Below are positions 10,803-22,885 of a stretch of DNA of 64,000 nt, piece after piece. The notes under the pieces were generated by a model, which was not told where the DNA came from, did no database searches, and worked only from the letters and a program-made list of their open reading frames with translations. The number at the start of each line of letters is the position of its first letter. Positions within the stretch are counted from its first letter, which is position 1. Origin of the DNA: Podocnemis expansa. Taxonomy: Eukaryota > Chordata > Testudines > Podocnemididae. The stretch lies in the NCBI GenBank assembly GCA_007922195.1, contig ML681996.1:18591218-18655217 (forward strand). The letters are read 5' to 3'. The position numbers were made by a program, and so were the translations under genes.

Positions 10803-11953
10803 ATCTTGTGTTAATCTTGAATAATAAAGGCAAACATGCTTGACTATTCCCATCATTTTATTTTTAATGGCTAACTCCAAACTACTAAAAATCATTGTTT
10901 TTCTCTTTTTCTAAATATCTATACATATCACATGAAAGTAACAGTTGCCATTATATTCCAGCCCATCCAACCTTTAGAATCAAGATTTGGATTTCATTTA
11001 CCCTTTACAGACTCAGGACTATAACTCTGCTATTAATCTATGTGCTGCAAGTTAATTCTATACAGACTGGACACCAGATTCTGGTGCCCTGACCAAAATT
11101 GCAAGGCTTGTATAGACACCGACTTGAAAAAACTTTCTCCTGAGTTTAAAAATATTTTAATAATGAGGATAAATTTAGAACATACAGAAAAACTTAGAAA
11201 AAATGATTCAAATAAATAAAGGAAAACAATAGAATTCAAGAGTATGGTGTATCAAGAACATTTTAAAACAATGATAAAATGTCAACAGTAATTGATATTT
11301 GGTTTTAGTCTTGACAAAGTTACAGTGTGCTTATCCTTGGTTGCTTTGGGTTAAACTTATTTGCTCAACCAGAGATTCAAAAAGGAGAGTTCAATAGTGT
11401 TTTCACACAGAAATCTGAATTCTTTGTTTTTTGCATCAAGGTCAGAAATCAGTCAAAAAGTATATCTGCACAGCACACAGGAGCAAGCTTTCCAGCTCAA
11501 AAGAAGTTCTCTAACACTGCTCACGCTAGTACTCTAACACCATGAATGTATCTAGGGGAAATACTTGGGCTAGCTCCCTGAGTACCAGATTGATTGGACC
11601 CACTGGGTATGCACACAGGTGGCTCAATTGAGTTACTGTCTTTGCTACCCTCAGCTACACTATTATTTTTCAGTAGGATAGCTTAAGCGGAACTTGTGTT
11701 TGTGCATTCACTCTATCTGGGAAAAATGCTTTCTGCTGGAACGTAGATGTATCCAAATTAAAAGTGCAAGGGAAGTTCCTGTGAAGCAAAACCTAAAATG
11801 ATGGGGAAGTGTGAATTATAAGATACGAAAAAATTGATCACACTGGAGTGTATTACACACCAATACCAAATCAGTTTCTGTCCAGTTCGTACTCAGGGTT
11901 GGATTTGCAAAACAATCTGATGGATTTAAGTACCAAAACCCATTGGCTCTCAC
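10803..11953. other. AT-rich spacer, nothing recognised
   Basis: I found no supported gene or repeat boundary. The short frames at 11033-11239 (-) and 11327-11545 (+) have no recognisable motif. Confidence 0.45.
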
Positions 11954-13509
11954 TGGTTATGTCTACTCTGTGGCTTTAAGTCGATGTAAGGGCCCTTAAG
12001 TCGACTTAAATAAAGCCCTGTCTATATTTAGAAAACATGAAGTCAATTTAAGCAAGTGCTTAATTTGACTTAACTCCTGCCCCATAAATCAGCTTAAGCT
12101 TTTAAGCCTATATTACAAGGCAGGCCCCACCCCTACGCATGAAAAGACTCAGGCCTGATCTGGCCAGGGGGCCCGAACCGGCTCCAGCCCTGTGGGGAGG
12201 AGCTGGGGCTGGATTGGTTCCCAACCCCTCACTGCAGGGGGCAGGGGCTGGCAGCCAGTTTGTGCAGCCTGCCGAGAGGAGCTGAGAGCTGGATGGGGCT
12301 CTCAGCCCCTCTCTGTAGGCTGTGGAGGCTAGGAGCCCGCTGGAAGCCAATCTGGCTCCCAGAGGCTTGTGCTGCCAAGCCAGCAGCTCTGAGTCTGGTC
12401 AATTTCAAACACCTACTCTGTGAAATTGACCAGCTCCTGGTCAATTTCACAGGCACAGAGTCTCTGCAACTGATCAGGCTCTGAGCTGCTTGGGCCCCTG
12501 CAGCAAGCCTCGGGGAGCTAGATGGACTCCCAGCAGACTCCTAGCCCCCGCAGCCTACAGAGAGGGGCTTTGAGCCCCATCCAGCTCCTAGCCCCTCTCT
12601 GCAGTTGGCCAGGGCTGGATGGTTTGCAAGTGGCCAAGGGGCATGCAGAGCCAGCACCTCTCCTGGCCGCTTGCAGGTGGCCAGGGAACAGGGCTGCCAG
12701 CTCCCCATGCCCCAGGGGAGATGCTAGCTCCCCCAACTCCTGGCCCCTTGCAAGCATCTGGAGGGGATACTGGTTCCCCACACCTTTGGGGGAGATGCTG
12801 CACCCCCCCAGACCCTTTGCAAGTGAACAGGGGAGATGCCAGCACCACTGGCCCCTGGCTATGGAGAGAGACTTGGAGCCAGGTCAAGCTCTTAGTCCCT
12901 CTCTGCTTTCCTGCCACCCTCAGAAAGGAGCTCGGGGGTGCCATCAGTGCAAGTCCCTCTTCATGAATGGTGGGGGAGTTTGGAGCTGGCTCCTCCCAGC
13001 CCTGACAAGTGACCGCAGGGTAAATTGGGTGCCGGGTCACTTGTCACATCTGGCAGGCGGCTTGGCAGACTGGTCAGTTTCACAGAAATGAAACTGACCA
13101 GGCTGCAGAGTCCAGCCACTCCCCAGCCTGGTCAATTTCACTCCTGTCAAATTGACCAGGCTGCAGAGCCTCCTGCCCCGATAAGTAACCAGGGAGGCAA
13201 ATTTGGCCCTGGCAGGAGCTGATTCTAAGTCCAGCCACCCATAAAGAGGGAGTGGGAGCCAGGTCAGGCTCCTAGCTCCTCTTTGCTGGCCCCACCACCA
13301 GCAAAGAGTGGCTGTGAGCAGGAGCCAGGCCCCAGCTCCTCCCTAGAGGGCAGGAGCCAGATCAGGCCCCTGGGGGCAGGGTAGAGGAGGGGCACCCTGG
13401 GTACGTCTGCTCCCTGTCCACACAGACATACCTTGAATTTGACTTAAAGTCTACTTAAAGTCAAACGCGTTAAGTTGACCTCCAGCTCCCCCCAGTATAG
13501 ACATAGTCA
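11954..13509. mobile_element. GC-rich foldback element A with TGGYTATGTCTA-type ends
   Basis: The left end is TGGTTATGTCTACTCTGTGG and the right end is CCCCAGTATAGACATAGTCA, an inverted match. Both ends continue inward into TTAAGTCGACTTAA-type repeats. The interior is GC-rich, unlike its AT-rich flanks. It is built of diverged units such as CAGCTCCTAGCCCCTCTCTG in both orientations, plus internal palindromes GGTCAATTTCA..TGAAATTGACC near 12398-12450 and 13070-13165. Long open frames on both strands (for example 12522-13091 + and 12588-13040 -) are a by-product of this composition: they overlap one another and carry no domain. No transposase is present, so the element is non-autonomous. The ends resemble hAT MITEs of reptiles. 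I could not define an 8-bp duplication. Confidence 0.6.
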
Positions 13510-14334
13510 TTGGGAGCTCATAATTCTCACAGTGCTTTTTGAAAATTCCACTGTTAGTTTAATCGTTATTTGGAAACTTGTCTTTTAAGGAAATGGATTT
13601 AGAATTTCACACCAATTTAGAAATTGGTTAAACCCAAGCTAGCCATTTGTTACCAGATAAATTCATCACCAGTAAAATTTATGCTCATACCCTGCTAAAT
13701 GAACAGGAGACTTAAATTTTCTGGGAGATCTCTCAGTGAAGTCACTGTACCAATTCATTCAGTCAGTTTTGTATAATGACTTTTTTTTTTTTTTAATATT
13801 TGTATAATACTCTCTCTAATAAAACACTTTGTGTATCATATATGTAGCACCAGAGCTGAAGTGGGCAAACAAACACCATAATATAGAGATGAGAGAGTTC
13901 AGTCTTAAAGGTCATTTCTTTAAGTTTCATGAAATGCATTTTGTTTACTTTGAAGATATAATGATGAAAGGCTGATCCAATTCTGGATAGATTGGATGCC
14001 ATGGCTCCAGGGAAGATAAAATATTTCCAACTAGTTGTTTAGACCACTAAGCAACCTCCTTCAGCATTATCTGCAAGTTCTATGGTTATTGGATATACCT
14101 GTTTACTCAATTCTTTCCAAAGTCACATCTATCTTTGAAGAAAATACTTTCTGCTAAACTTCGTATTTCTTCTGCTCCCACCCATTTCTTCTCTTCCATA
14201 CAGTCAGAGCAACTCCCATTCTTTTTTGAGCTCTGTCACATGCACTAGATAGAAAGAATGGTGAAGGGAGAACAAACATCTGTCATTCTGTCTTCTTTCA
14301 AATCCCTTCAGTTTGGATCACCTCAACAGAAAAT
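13510..14334. other. AT-rich spacer, nothing recognised
   Basis: The segment includes a T12 tract near 13783. No coding or repeat signal could be named. Confidence 0.45.
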
Positions 14335-14500
14335 AAACACTTTATATTTGCAAAGCAGTGAGTAAATGATAGCTAATTAATTCTCATAAGCTGCCTGTAA
14401 TAAATAATAGCCTAATTACACAGACAGGAAAATGGAGACATATAAAGGACAGATGACTTGCCAAAGGTACACACCAGGAAACTATCAAAAGTCAAAACAA
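14335..14500. repeat. MIR-like SINE relic
   Basis: The run ACACAGACAGGAAAATGGAG, ACATATAAAGGACAGATGAC, TTGCCAAAGGTACACACCAG matches the 3' portion of MIR-type SINEs (ACAGA.G.GGAAACTGAGG, then TGACTTGCCCAAGGTCACAC). The preceding TAATTCTCATAAGCTGCCTG fits the same family. Confidence 0.5.
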
Positions 14501-15485
14501 ATTAAAAAAGTGAAGCATAGTAGAATTTAAATGTTTACTATTGTAGTTCTTGTAATTACATATATCAGATTAAAGAGTAATGAGATACAATATATGCTGA
14601 CAAACAAATGAATCACAGGCAGTTCTTAGGAACGGAGAGAAGTCACGTGATCACAAACATCAACCTTTTTGCTGTCTTGTAAGGTTCAACTTAATCTCAG
14701 GAGTAAGCAGAGTCCATAGGCCTAAATATTTAAAAGTGATTTATGATTTTGAGTGTCTTAATTTTTGGATGCCCTACTTTACAGAGGCCTGATTTACATA
14801 TTTTGGTCATCAGTGCTTTCTAAAAATTAAGCTTCTATAGAGTTTCTCAGATTGGACGCCTAAAAATGGTGGCTTGCAAAGTCCTTAATCGCTTTAGATA
14901 TTTTAAAATGTATATTGCCTGAGTCCTTCGACCCTAATTACATGTTCTCTTCTGGGAACCATACACTTATAGGACTGATGAATAGTTCAATCCAAAATTA
15001 AGCTAGCTTCTTTCTACTAGTAATAGAATATGACATCTGGAATAGGCACCTACCCTATAGACGCTTGTGTACTGCAGCCATAATTTCTTTTAAATTACAT
15101 ATCACACTGTGATGAATAAAGCAAATAGCCAGAAATTAAATGAGTTTTCAGTCTGTATGGTAAACTACTGCCTCTTGTGATGGTTTTGAAAGTTGAAAAT
15201 TGAGTCTCAGCTCAGAGAGAACACCTCTGAGTCACATAAATGATGACAGGTTAGCTTAATGTGACTTTTACTGTCATATTTTAGGATATTAGGAATTTGA
15301 CAATAGTATTTAACTTGAATCAAAACTACTGTAATTTAAAATTGTTATGCATTAGCAACAAAAAAGGTAGCTTAAAAGTATTTTATGGTTGGATGTAACC
15401 ATTTTGTCAGAATTGTTTTTCTCCATTTGTCAGTCTCTAAATAAATAAAGTAAATTTACTTTTAAATAATTTGAAGCAACATCAG
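14501..15485. other. AT-rich spacer, nothing recognised
   Basis: No open frame with a recognisable motif and no clear repeat. Confidence 0.45.
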
Positions 15486-16441
15486 TGGCTATGTCTACAC
15501 CAAGGGGGTGGTATTTTAAGTCAACTTAACAAGGTTGACTTTAAGTTGACCTCATTAAGTCAACAGAGTGGTATGCTTGCACTAGTAGATGCTCCTTGGC
15601 CCACCCCAGAGTGTGATCCAGACCCAGGGCCCCTATCCAGCTCCTGCTGCTGCTGGCAAGAGGCTTGGAGCCCAATCTGGCTCCTGGCTGCTTGCCACAA
15701 GCAGAGGAGGTTTGGGAGCCAGCCACTGCTGCAGTGGCAAAGGAGCTAGGAGCCTGATCCTCCTCCCAGCGCCTTGCTGCAGGCAGCAGGGCTTGGAGCC
15801 AGCCCCAAATTGCTTGCTGCAAGTGACACAGGGGCTGATCCAGCCCCGAGTCACTGCCACAAACAGCGTGGAGCGCAATCCAGTCCTGAGCTCCTTGCCA
15901 CTGCCAGCAGGTGGCTTGGCAGCCTGGTCCATTTCACAGGCTTCTCCTGAGATTAAGAATATTCTGTGAGATGGACCAGGCTGCCAAGCCACCTACCAGC
16001 AGCAGGAAGCAGTTTGGGGCTGGACTGGGCTCCGAACTGCTTGCAGCATGCAACTCCCAGCTTAATCCAGCTCTATACCACTTGCTGCTGGTGACAGGAG
16101 CAAGCTCCCAGCCGCGCCGCCTGTGGCAAGGGGCTATGAACCGGATTGGACTCCCACCCGCTTTCTGCCAGTGGCAGGGGCCAGCTCCCAGGCCCCATGG
16201 CCTGCGTAAAGGGCCAAATTTTGCCTCCGGAGGCAAATCGGGACACTGGAACCTGGTCAGGATCTGGGTGAGGCAGGGTGTGGGGCCATTTCCTGCCTCA
16301 AAAGTCAACTTAATGCTTGAGTCGACTTTCAGGACAGGAGTTATTAAGTCGACTTAATCAATTCTGAATAGGGCCAGAGAGTATGTCAGGTCCACTTAAG
16401 GCAGGTTAAGACAACCTAAGGCTCCAGTGTAGACACACCCA
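15486..16441. mobile_element. GC-rich foldback element B, related to element A
   Basis: The ends TGGCTATGTCTACACC and GTGTAGACACACCCA are inverted repeats of the same type as element A, again followed inward by AAGTTGAC/GTCGACTT repeats. The centre is a hairpin: GGTGGCTTGGCAGCCTGGTC at 15909-15928 pairs with its complement near 15973-15992, around a loop containing GAGATTAAGAATATT. The arms consist of diverged units (CTTGCCAC..GGAGCC..ATCTGGCTCC) in opposite orientation, so the whole element can fold on itself. The open frames at 15541-16357 on both strands come from this composition and are not genes. Confidence 0.65.
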
Positions 16442-17067
16442 GTGGTTGTTACATATCCAAAAACTAGAATAACTCTCTCTTCCTTTGAAATAATGCTGTA
16501 ATAAAATTAAATTAAAACACATTATTAAAATATTAAGAACTGCTTTCTAATGAAAAGAAAGCACACACAACTTATTAAAATATGTGTCTGCTTTCAAGTT
16601 CAGGCTGAAAAAATAGGATAGATGTATGTAGATACCATTCTGCATAAATCAAATAATTTAAATATCTTCACATCCCTCTAAAGATATTGTTCCATATCTT
16701 TAGATCATTCTGTTGTGTCTTTAATTCCAACAGTCTTTACTATAGCAATATCCATCAATATAATTAAAGAGTGACTGCTGGTCATTTAACAGAGGCATGG
16801 CTTTTGTGACGCTGTCTAGATGTAGGGGACAATTAATGATTTTATTTTGCATCAGTATTTCATAATTGAAATACAAGATATGCCATAATTGATACCAATA
16901 GAAAGGTTAAAATTTGTTAGGAATGATTATAGTGAGTATGTGTAGATATCATATCTGTTGTAGAAGTTACGAGTATGTTTGCTATATCTGTGTTCCACCT
17001 TATGTGCTTCTGGGAGATCCTGAGACAGGATGTCTACAACCATTGCCTCCTTAATGGCCCATTAAGT
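16442..17067. other. AT-rich spacer, nothing recognised
   Basis: No supported feature. Confidence 0.45.
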
Positions 17068-17236
17068 CAGCAGTTCTCAGTCATTGTGACATATTGCTAT
17101 GTCACCATACAGTGGTGTGTCACGGAGAGCTGGGGAGATGACTGGATCTGGCCTGGGGGGATGGACTGGTGTGTCATGTAGGGTCGCAACACACTGCTAA
17201 CCATGTCACAACCCACAAAAAGGCTGAGAACCACTG
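17068..17236. mobile_element. hAT-like MITE, 169 bp, with target-site duplication
   Basis: The ends CAGCAGTTCTCAG and CTGAGAACCACTG are inverted repeats. The flanks CATTAAGT (17060-17067) and CATTAAGG (17237-17244) agree at seven of eight positions. This is the 8-bp duplication expected of hAT transposition. Confidence 0.8.
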
Positions 17237-17244
17237 CATTAAGG

Positions 17245-19385
17245 GAACCACAGGTATAATGCATCTAGAGAGAAACCTGTTGAACAAACAGGACTTGCCC
17301 ATGTGACTCTGCCCACGAAACTAAACTCTGTTTTGGCTTCTAAAAAAATTAGACAGCATGAGAAAGCTACGGATGACACTCCATTCAGTCTTCAGTCAAC
17401 ACCTACCTCAGTATTTATCCATCTGCAACTGAACAGAAGAGTGGGAACCACCGAGGTGCTGGGTGTCTACCACAGGAACTGAACAAGCCTGCAAAACTCC
17501 AGATTCTTCCAAAACCTTGCTTTATAGACTCTCAATCACTGTATATATGGGATTCACTTTAACTCCTGTCCTATTATGTCCCTCTCCTTTTTATAATAAA
17601 CCTTTAGTTTTAGTTACTAATGGATTGGCTGAATGTGGTATTTTGGGTAAGATCCAAACCTATTTTTTTTCCTGTCTAATCTGGCTGACTCTGAGGTCAG
17701 GAGAACCATTCTGGGTAAAGAGTTTAGAATTATAAATAACTTGTCTCTTTACCAAACCCATTGGTTGTTTGGGTACCAGTCGCTGAAATATAGTAAATGG
17801 GTCTGTTTGTATTTTCTTATGCTTCTTGATGACCAGCATGGGGAATCAGAAGCATTGTTCATGACTGTTGGGAAGTCTGACTTCAGTGTTACCCATCAGT
17901 TTTGCGAATTTGGCTCGCATTTTTACAGCTTGGTCTGATCTTTACATAATCAGGGAGTAATCTCAGGAGGTCTGTGCCACAGCTTTTACATCCTAAAGAA
18001 GAGTATGAAGAGAACATAATTCCAAAATAATGTTTGACAGGCTCAGACAAGAAACACCAATCCCCAACCTTTCAACAATTCAACACAATAGTTCTAGATG
18101 GCTAGCCAGACATTCCCAAGCACAAATTCATACTGGAATTTTAAAAAATAAAATTTCTCTATTCAATGGGATTCTGTATAAAAGCCATTATGTTATAATT
18201 TCAGACAGCAAGAAGTTGAAAAAAAGCACAATCCACTGTGAGAATCTTGGCATTGAGAAATATAAGAACAGACTCTAGGTATTTTACTCTATCCTGTCCT
18301 TAATGCTATTGACAATATTTAAGTGTGAAATCTGGAATAAATACAGGAACCAATATGTAAAATTGAATTAAAAAAAATTACCTCCTAGTGTATTACACTG
18401 ATTTGCCATAACACACTGAAATCATCACTTATTTGCTGTGGAGTACCAGATAAAATTAAATTTAATTAGTGGGTCATAAGAAGGGGGGAAAAAGGGTGTG
18501 GGAGTGGAGTGGAGGGAAAATAAAAACACCCAAGATGTTGGCTCAGAAGAAAAGAAAAACATAAAAGCAGAATTGATTTAAAATTTTAATTATTTACATT
18601 ATGCTGATGTTTTGGACTTTACATATATAAATTGTCCCATTGACTTCGGTGAGACTCAAACGCATTATTTAATTATGTGTTTGAAGGACCAGAATATACA
18701 ATGCTAAACACCACAACTGTTCTTAACCACAGTATACATAAACTTTTGATAATTTACTCTAACATGGACACCAAGCACAAGACTGTAAATACATACATGA
18801 AAATATAAGAAAAGTCATTCTTTTGGGGTACTAAATTCCTGGATTTTTCATTTGTCAAGTGAAACATAAAGCTTAGATTTTGACACCTGATGGCCCTAAA
18901 AGAACCCATAACAGGTGCTGAATATTTTTCCTGTTTGGGCAATTATTTTCCACTTGTGGTACTTAATTGTTTTCTGGAGTTTTAGTGGATTCAGCGATCT
19001 CTGCTTCCTTTCCTGAACTAGCATGGCATGTTCATGACCACTGATAAATCTCATTTCATGTCCTGCTAAAGATGTAGCATGCCATTCAGAGACAGGCTAC
19101 CACTTGCATTAAAAAAAGAAAAAAAGATATTTATTCCTTTAAGTTTCTCATAGCAACTTCTTTTTTAGTGGTAGCTAGAAACTGCTGATGAGAGAGGAAC
19201 GAGTGTTCATGAGTACCTGAATTTCCAAGTATCTGTGGGTTTCATTCTAGACCTAAGATCATCTGTTTGTACCAAACAAAAAAAAAAAAAAAAAACAAAA
19301 AAAAACCACACACCTCACAGGCATAAGATGTGCAGTCCACATCCAACTAAAAACGCTTGGCAAGTAAACAACATTTCTGCTTAGT
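17245..19385. other. AT-rich spacer, nothing recognised
   Basis: It includes A-rich low complexity at 19276-19315. The short frames here (17463-17735, 17741-17938 and 18030-18278, all +) lack any domain signature. Confidence 0.45.
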
Positions 19386-19577
19386 CCTGGGGTCTCAAAC
19401 TCAAAATCACCATGAGGGCTGCACAAGGACTAATAAAGGGCCGCATGAGGATTAGAACATTAGCCTGAGGTCCACACCACTGAAACCTTTCCATACAATG
19501 ATATTGCAAATATCGGTAATGATCGTGTCATTGCGGGCTGCATGCGGCCTGTGGGCCGTGTGTTTGAGACCCCGGGA
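19386..19577. mobile_element. hAT-like MITE, GGTCTCAAAC ends
   Basis: The left end CCTGGGGTCTCAAAC and the right end GTTTGAGACCCCGGG form a 15-bp inverted repeat with one mismatch. The interior contains GGGCTGC and GGCCGC blocks near both ends, as in reptile and mammal hAT MITEs of the 'ggtctcaaac' kind. No clear duplication flanks it. Confidence 0.65.
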
Positions 19578-21446
19578 CACATTGATCTCTCTGCTACTGG
19601 CTTCTTAGTTCATTTGCAGTATGTTTGCCTATTTCTACAAACTGTTGAAGCCAATCTGAAGTAGTAAAAGTCTAGTGTTATACAAAGTGATATAGAAAAT
19701 AGGAATGATTTGCAATTTTGACCTTCAAGCTTTACAAAATGGAGACTTTTGTTCTTCTCTTGAGCTGGTAATAATTTTACTAGAGAAGGGAAATTGTTTA
19801 ATTAGAAGAACATGGGTGAATAGTCCCATGCTGTTAATTCAAAGCAACTGTTTGCCTTAGCTATGGTTATTACTATTAGATCAGTTTAAACTCAAGCTTG
19901 TTCTTGCCCTTTCCTTTCACCAATTTGCTATCTAGCCACAGAAATAATTGTACCTGGATTCAATTTTATCATCATCTCAGGTTATATTAATGTGCATTAA
20001 GGCACTGACTACTGAGATGAAAAGGGCTGAGCTTTCTATACATTAAATGAATAATTAGCTTCATTTTTTTTTTATAATCAGACTTCACAAGTAGCTCTAT
20101 TGTGCTTTTTATGATTACTAATTAGAACAGCCACATTAAAAAAATCCTCTTCTGCGTTACCTAATGTATGGTTGCATACATAATACAGAAAAGTGAACAG
20201 GGAACCCCAAAATGACTTTTAAAATGTCTCTTACCCTCCTTCCAGCATTTTGCAAAGAATTATCTATATACCCAGTTAGTGTGGGGCAGCTTGTGACCTT
20301 ATCTAAAACCTCATGCAATAGGACATAAGGAGCAGTTTTATGCCTTCATTAGAGCCAGCTGTGCCTCCACCCCCACATCGCATGACACATTATGAGGCAG
20401 TCTACTAAAGAAGTAATCAGCACCAAAACATAAGGTTGATACAGATTACTTCCCTCTCATTCCTCCCACTCCCCACATAACACCCACCTCCACCCTAGTC
20501 TCCAAACAAAATCAATCAAACTTAAAGCAAAGGGACATCAGGTACTAAGCTGAATCACAATCTCACTCCTTCTCTGCTTCAAGGGGTGCATAGCTACACA
20601 TTGCCCCGTAACTCAGGGCTTGTCTAAAGTGTATTTATTTTACTACTCAGGTGCATCATATCTGAATTATTCTCCTCTTTCAGATTCTTTTGCTTTCCTT
20701 TTTTGTACTATAAAGTGTGTACACAAAAAAAAAACAAGCAAAGTGGTAAAATTCTGGCCCCACTGAAGTCAGTGGGAGTTTTCGTTCAATAGAGGTTCCT
20801 TTTGAATATATAGCCAACATGCTTCCAGATAAAATAATCAGTTTTCCTGGATTGCTGTCTATGTTATTGGATGAAAACAGATCAGAGGGAACAAATGAAC
20901 CTGCTAGTATGGGAGTTCAAGGAGCAGGACTCTCTCATCATGGGTAGGAGAAAGGCAAAAACTCAAGAGATAAGTGAAGAAAAGAGTCGGAGAGATCAAG
21001 AAGGGGCAGTTTTAGTGATATGAAATAGAAGGGGTGAGGAATAAATAAAACATAGGAAAACATAGTGAGAAAAAACAAGGGGAGAGTAACGAAAAGATAC
21101 AAAAGAATGGTGTGAGGGGAAATTACGACCTGCACTTTTATCACAGGTTATTGTGCCTCGGTTTGCAGGCCTGCATGTCCCACATGGCATCCAGATAATA
21201 TGTCTGTACAGTAGACCCTTTGACTCATCCATAAAATAATAATAATAATAGTAGGTAAGGTATACTGTTTATGAAACTAATTCAATTATGTCTGCAACAG
21301 AAAATCTCTTATACTTGCTTACCTAGTAAGATTCACCTCAGAAGAAGGTAGGATCTCTACTGGTGGCAGTCACCACACACAATTATAAATACCAAGCCTC
21401 CAATGAAACTCATACTGGAATAGCCAATAAAATCATTCATTCATCA
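19578..21446. other. AT-rich spacer
   Basis: It holds an (AAT)n microsatellite near 21236-21250 and a fragment CTGAAGTCAGTGGGAGTTTT at 20763 that recurs in ancient sauropsid repeats. Nothing else is recognised. Confidence 0.45.
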
Positions 21447-22885
21447 GAACAGGGGAGGTGCCAGAGGATTGGAAAAAAGCAAATGTAGTGCCTATTTTCA
21501 AGAAAGGGAAAAAGGAGGATCTGGGGAATTATAGACCAGTCAGCCTCACCTCAATCCCTGGCAAAATTATGGAGCAGATTCTTAAAGAATCCATACTCAA
21601 ACACTTAGAAGAAAAAGTGATCAGGAACAGTCAGCATGGATTTACCAAGGGTAAATCATGTCTGACCAATCTCATTTCCTTCTATGACCAGATGACTGGT
21701 TTTCTGGATGCAGGAAGAACCGTTGATGTCATATACCTTGATTTTAGCAAGGCTTTTGATACAGTTTCCCACAGCATTCTCATCGGCAAATTAAGGAAGT
21801 ATGGGTTGGATAGGTGGACTATAAGGTGGATAGAAAACTGGCTAGATCAATGGTTTCAGCGTGTAGGAATTAATGGTTCCATGTCTAGCTGGCAACCAGT
21901 CATGAGTGGTGTGCCCCAGGGGTCGGTCCTGGGGCCAGTTCTGTTCAACATTTTCATCAGTGATCTGGATGATGGAATAGACTGCACTCTCAGTAAGTTT
22001 GCGGATGACACCAAGCTGGGGGGGAACAGTAGACATGTTGGAGGGCAAGGACATGATTCAGGGAGACCTAGATAAATTGGAACAATGGGCCAATAAAAAT
22101 CTTATGAAGTTCAATAAGGACAAGTGTAAAATCCTGCATGTGGGATGGAAAAACCCCATGCACTGCTACAGGCTGGGGAACATTCAGTTAAGTAGCAGCA
22201 GTGTAGAAAAGGACCTGAGGGTCATGGTGGATGGGAAGCTAGATATGAGTCAGCAGTGTGCTCTTGCCGCCAAAAAGGCCAATGGCATACCGGGCTGCAT
22301 CAAAAGAAATATTACCAGCAGATCAAGGGATGTGATCATTCCCCTCTATTCTGCACTGGTGAGGCCACATCTAGAATACTGTGTTCAGTTTTGGGCTCCC
22401 CACTATAAAAAGGACAGGGACATGCTAGAGAGAGTTCAGAGGAGGGCAACCAAAATGATTAAAGGGCTGGAGCACAAGCCCTATGAGGAAAGACTGAAAG
22501 CATTAGGCTTATTTAGTCTGCAGAAGAGAAGATTGAGGGGGGATTTGATAGCAACCTTCAACTACTTGAAGGGATGCTCTCAGGAAGATGGAGCTCGACT
22601 GTTCTCGGTGGTAACAGAGGACAGAACAAGGAGCAATGGTCTCAAGTTGCAGTTAGGGAGGTCGAGGCTGGATATTAGAATAAAACTTTTTTACTAGGCG
22701 AGTGGTGAAGCACTGGAATGAGCTGCCAAGGGAGGCAGTGGAGTCTCCATCTTTGGAGGTGTTTAAGGCCCGGCTGGACAAAACCATGACTGGGATGGTT
22801 TAGTGGGAGTGGTCCTGCCTCTGGCAGGGGGTTGGACTAGATGACCTATGAGGTCCCTTCCAACCCTAGGATTCTATGATTCTAT
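21447..22885 (+). mobile_element. 5'-truncated CR1 LINE
   Basis: The copy starts abruptly inside the RT domain and runs through the end of ORF2 to a short 3' untranslated region. It ends in ATTCTATGATTCTAT (22871-22885), the diagnostic CR1 3' repeat. 5' truncation is the usual outcome of CR1 insertion. The preceding GGTCCCTTCCAACCCTAG is also characteristic. This is the youngest-looking CR1 in the window. Confidence 0.95.
21458..22803 (+). pseudogene. CR1 ORF2 reverse transcriptase, C-terminal part, two frameshifts
   Basis: The protein reads [91 protein letters not shown] and then FADDTKLGG. It therefore retains the fingers and palm, and the catalytic FADD is intact. A seventh G in the run at 22018-22024 shifts the frame. 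The next frame (to about 22680) carries the thumb region: [73 protein letters not shown]. An extra base near 22677-22690 shifts it again. The original end [17 protein letters not shown] follows, with TAG at 22801-22803. The N-terminal endonuclease is absent because of 5' truncation. Confidence 0.9.

Noticed and set aside
12522..13091. Long open frames on both strands inside foldback element A, up to 189 codons
   Set aside because: They overlap in opposite directions, follow GC-rich repeat units, and show no domain or start context.
15541..16357. Open frames on both strands inside foldback element B, up to 148 codons
   Set aside because: Same composition effect in a palindromic element; the + and - translations mirror each other's repeats.
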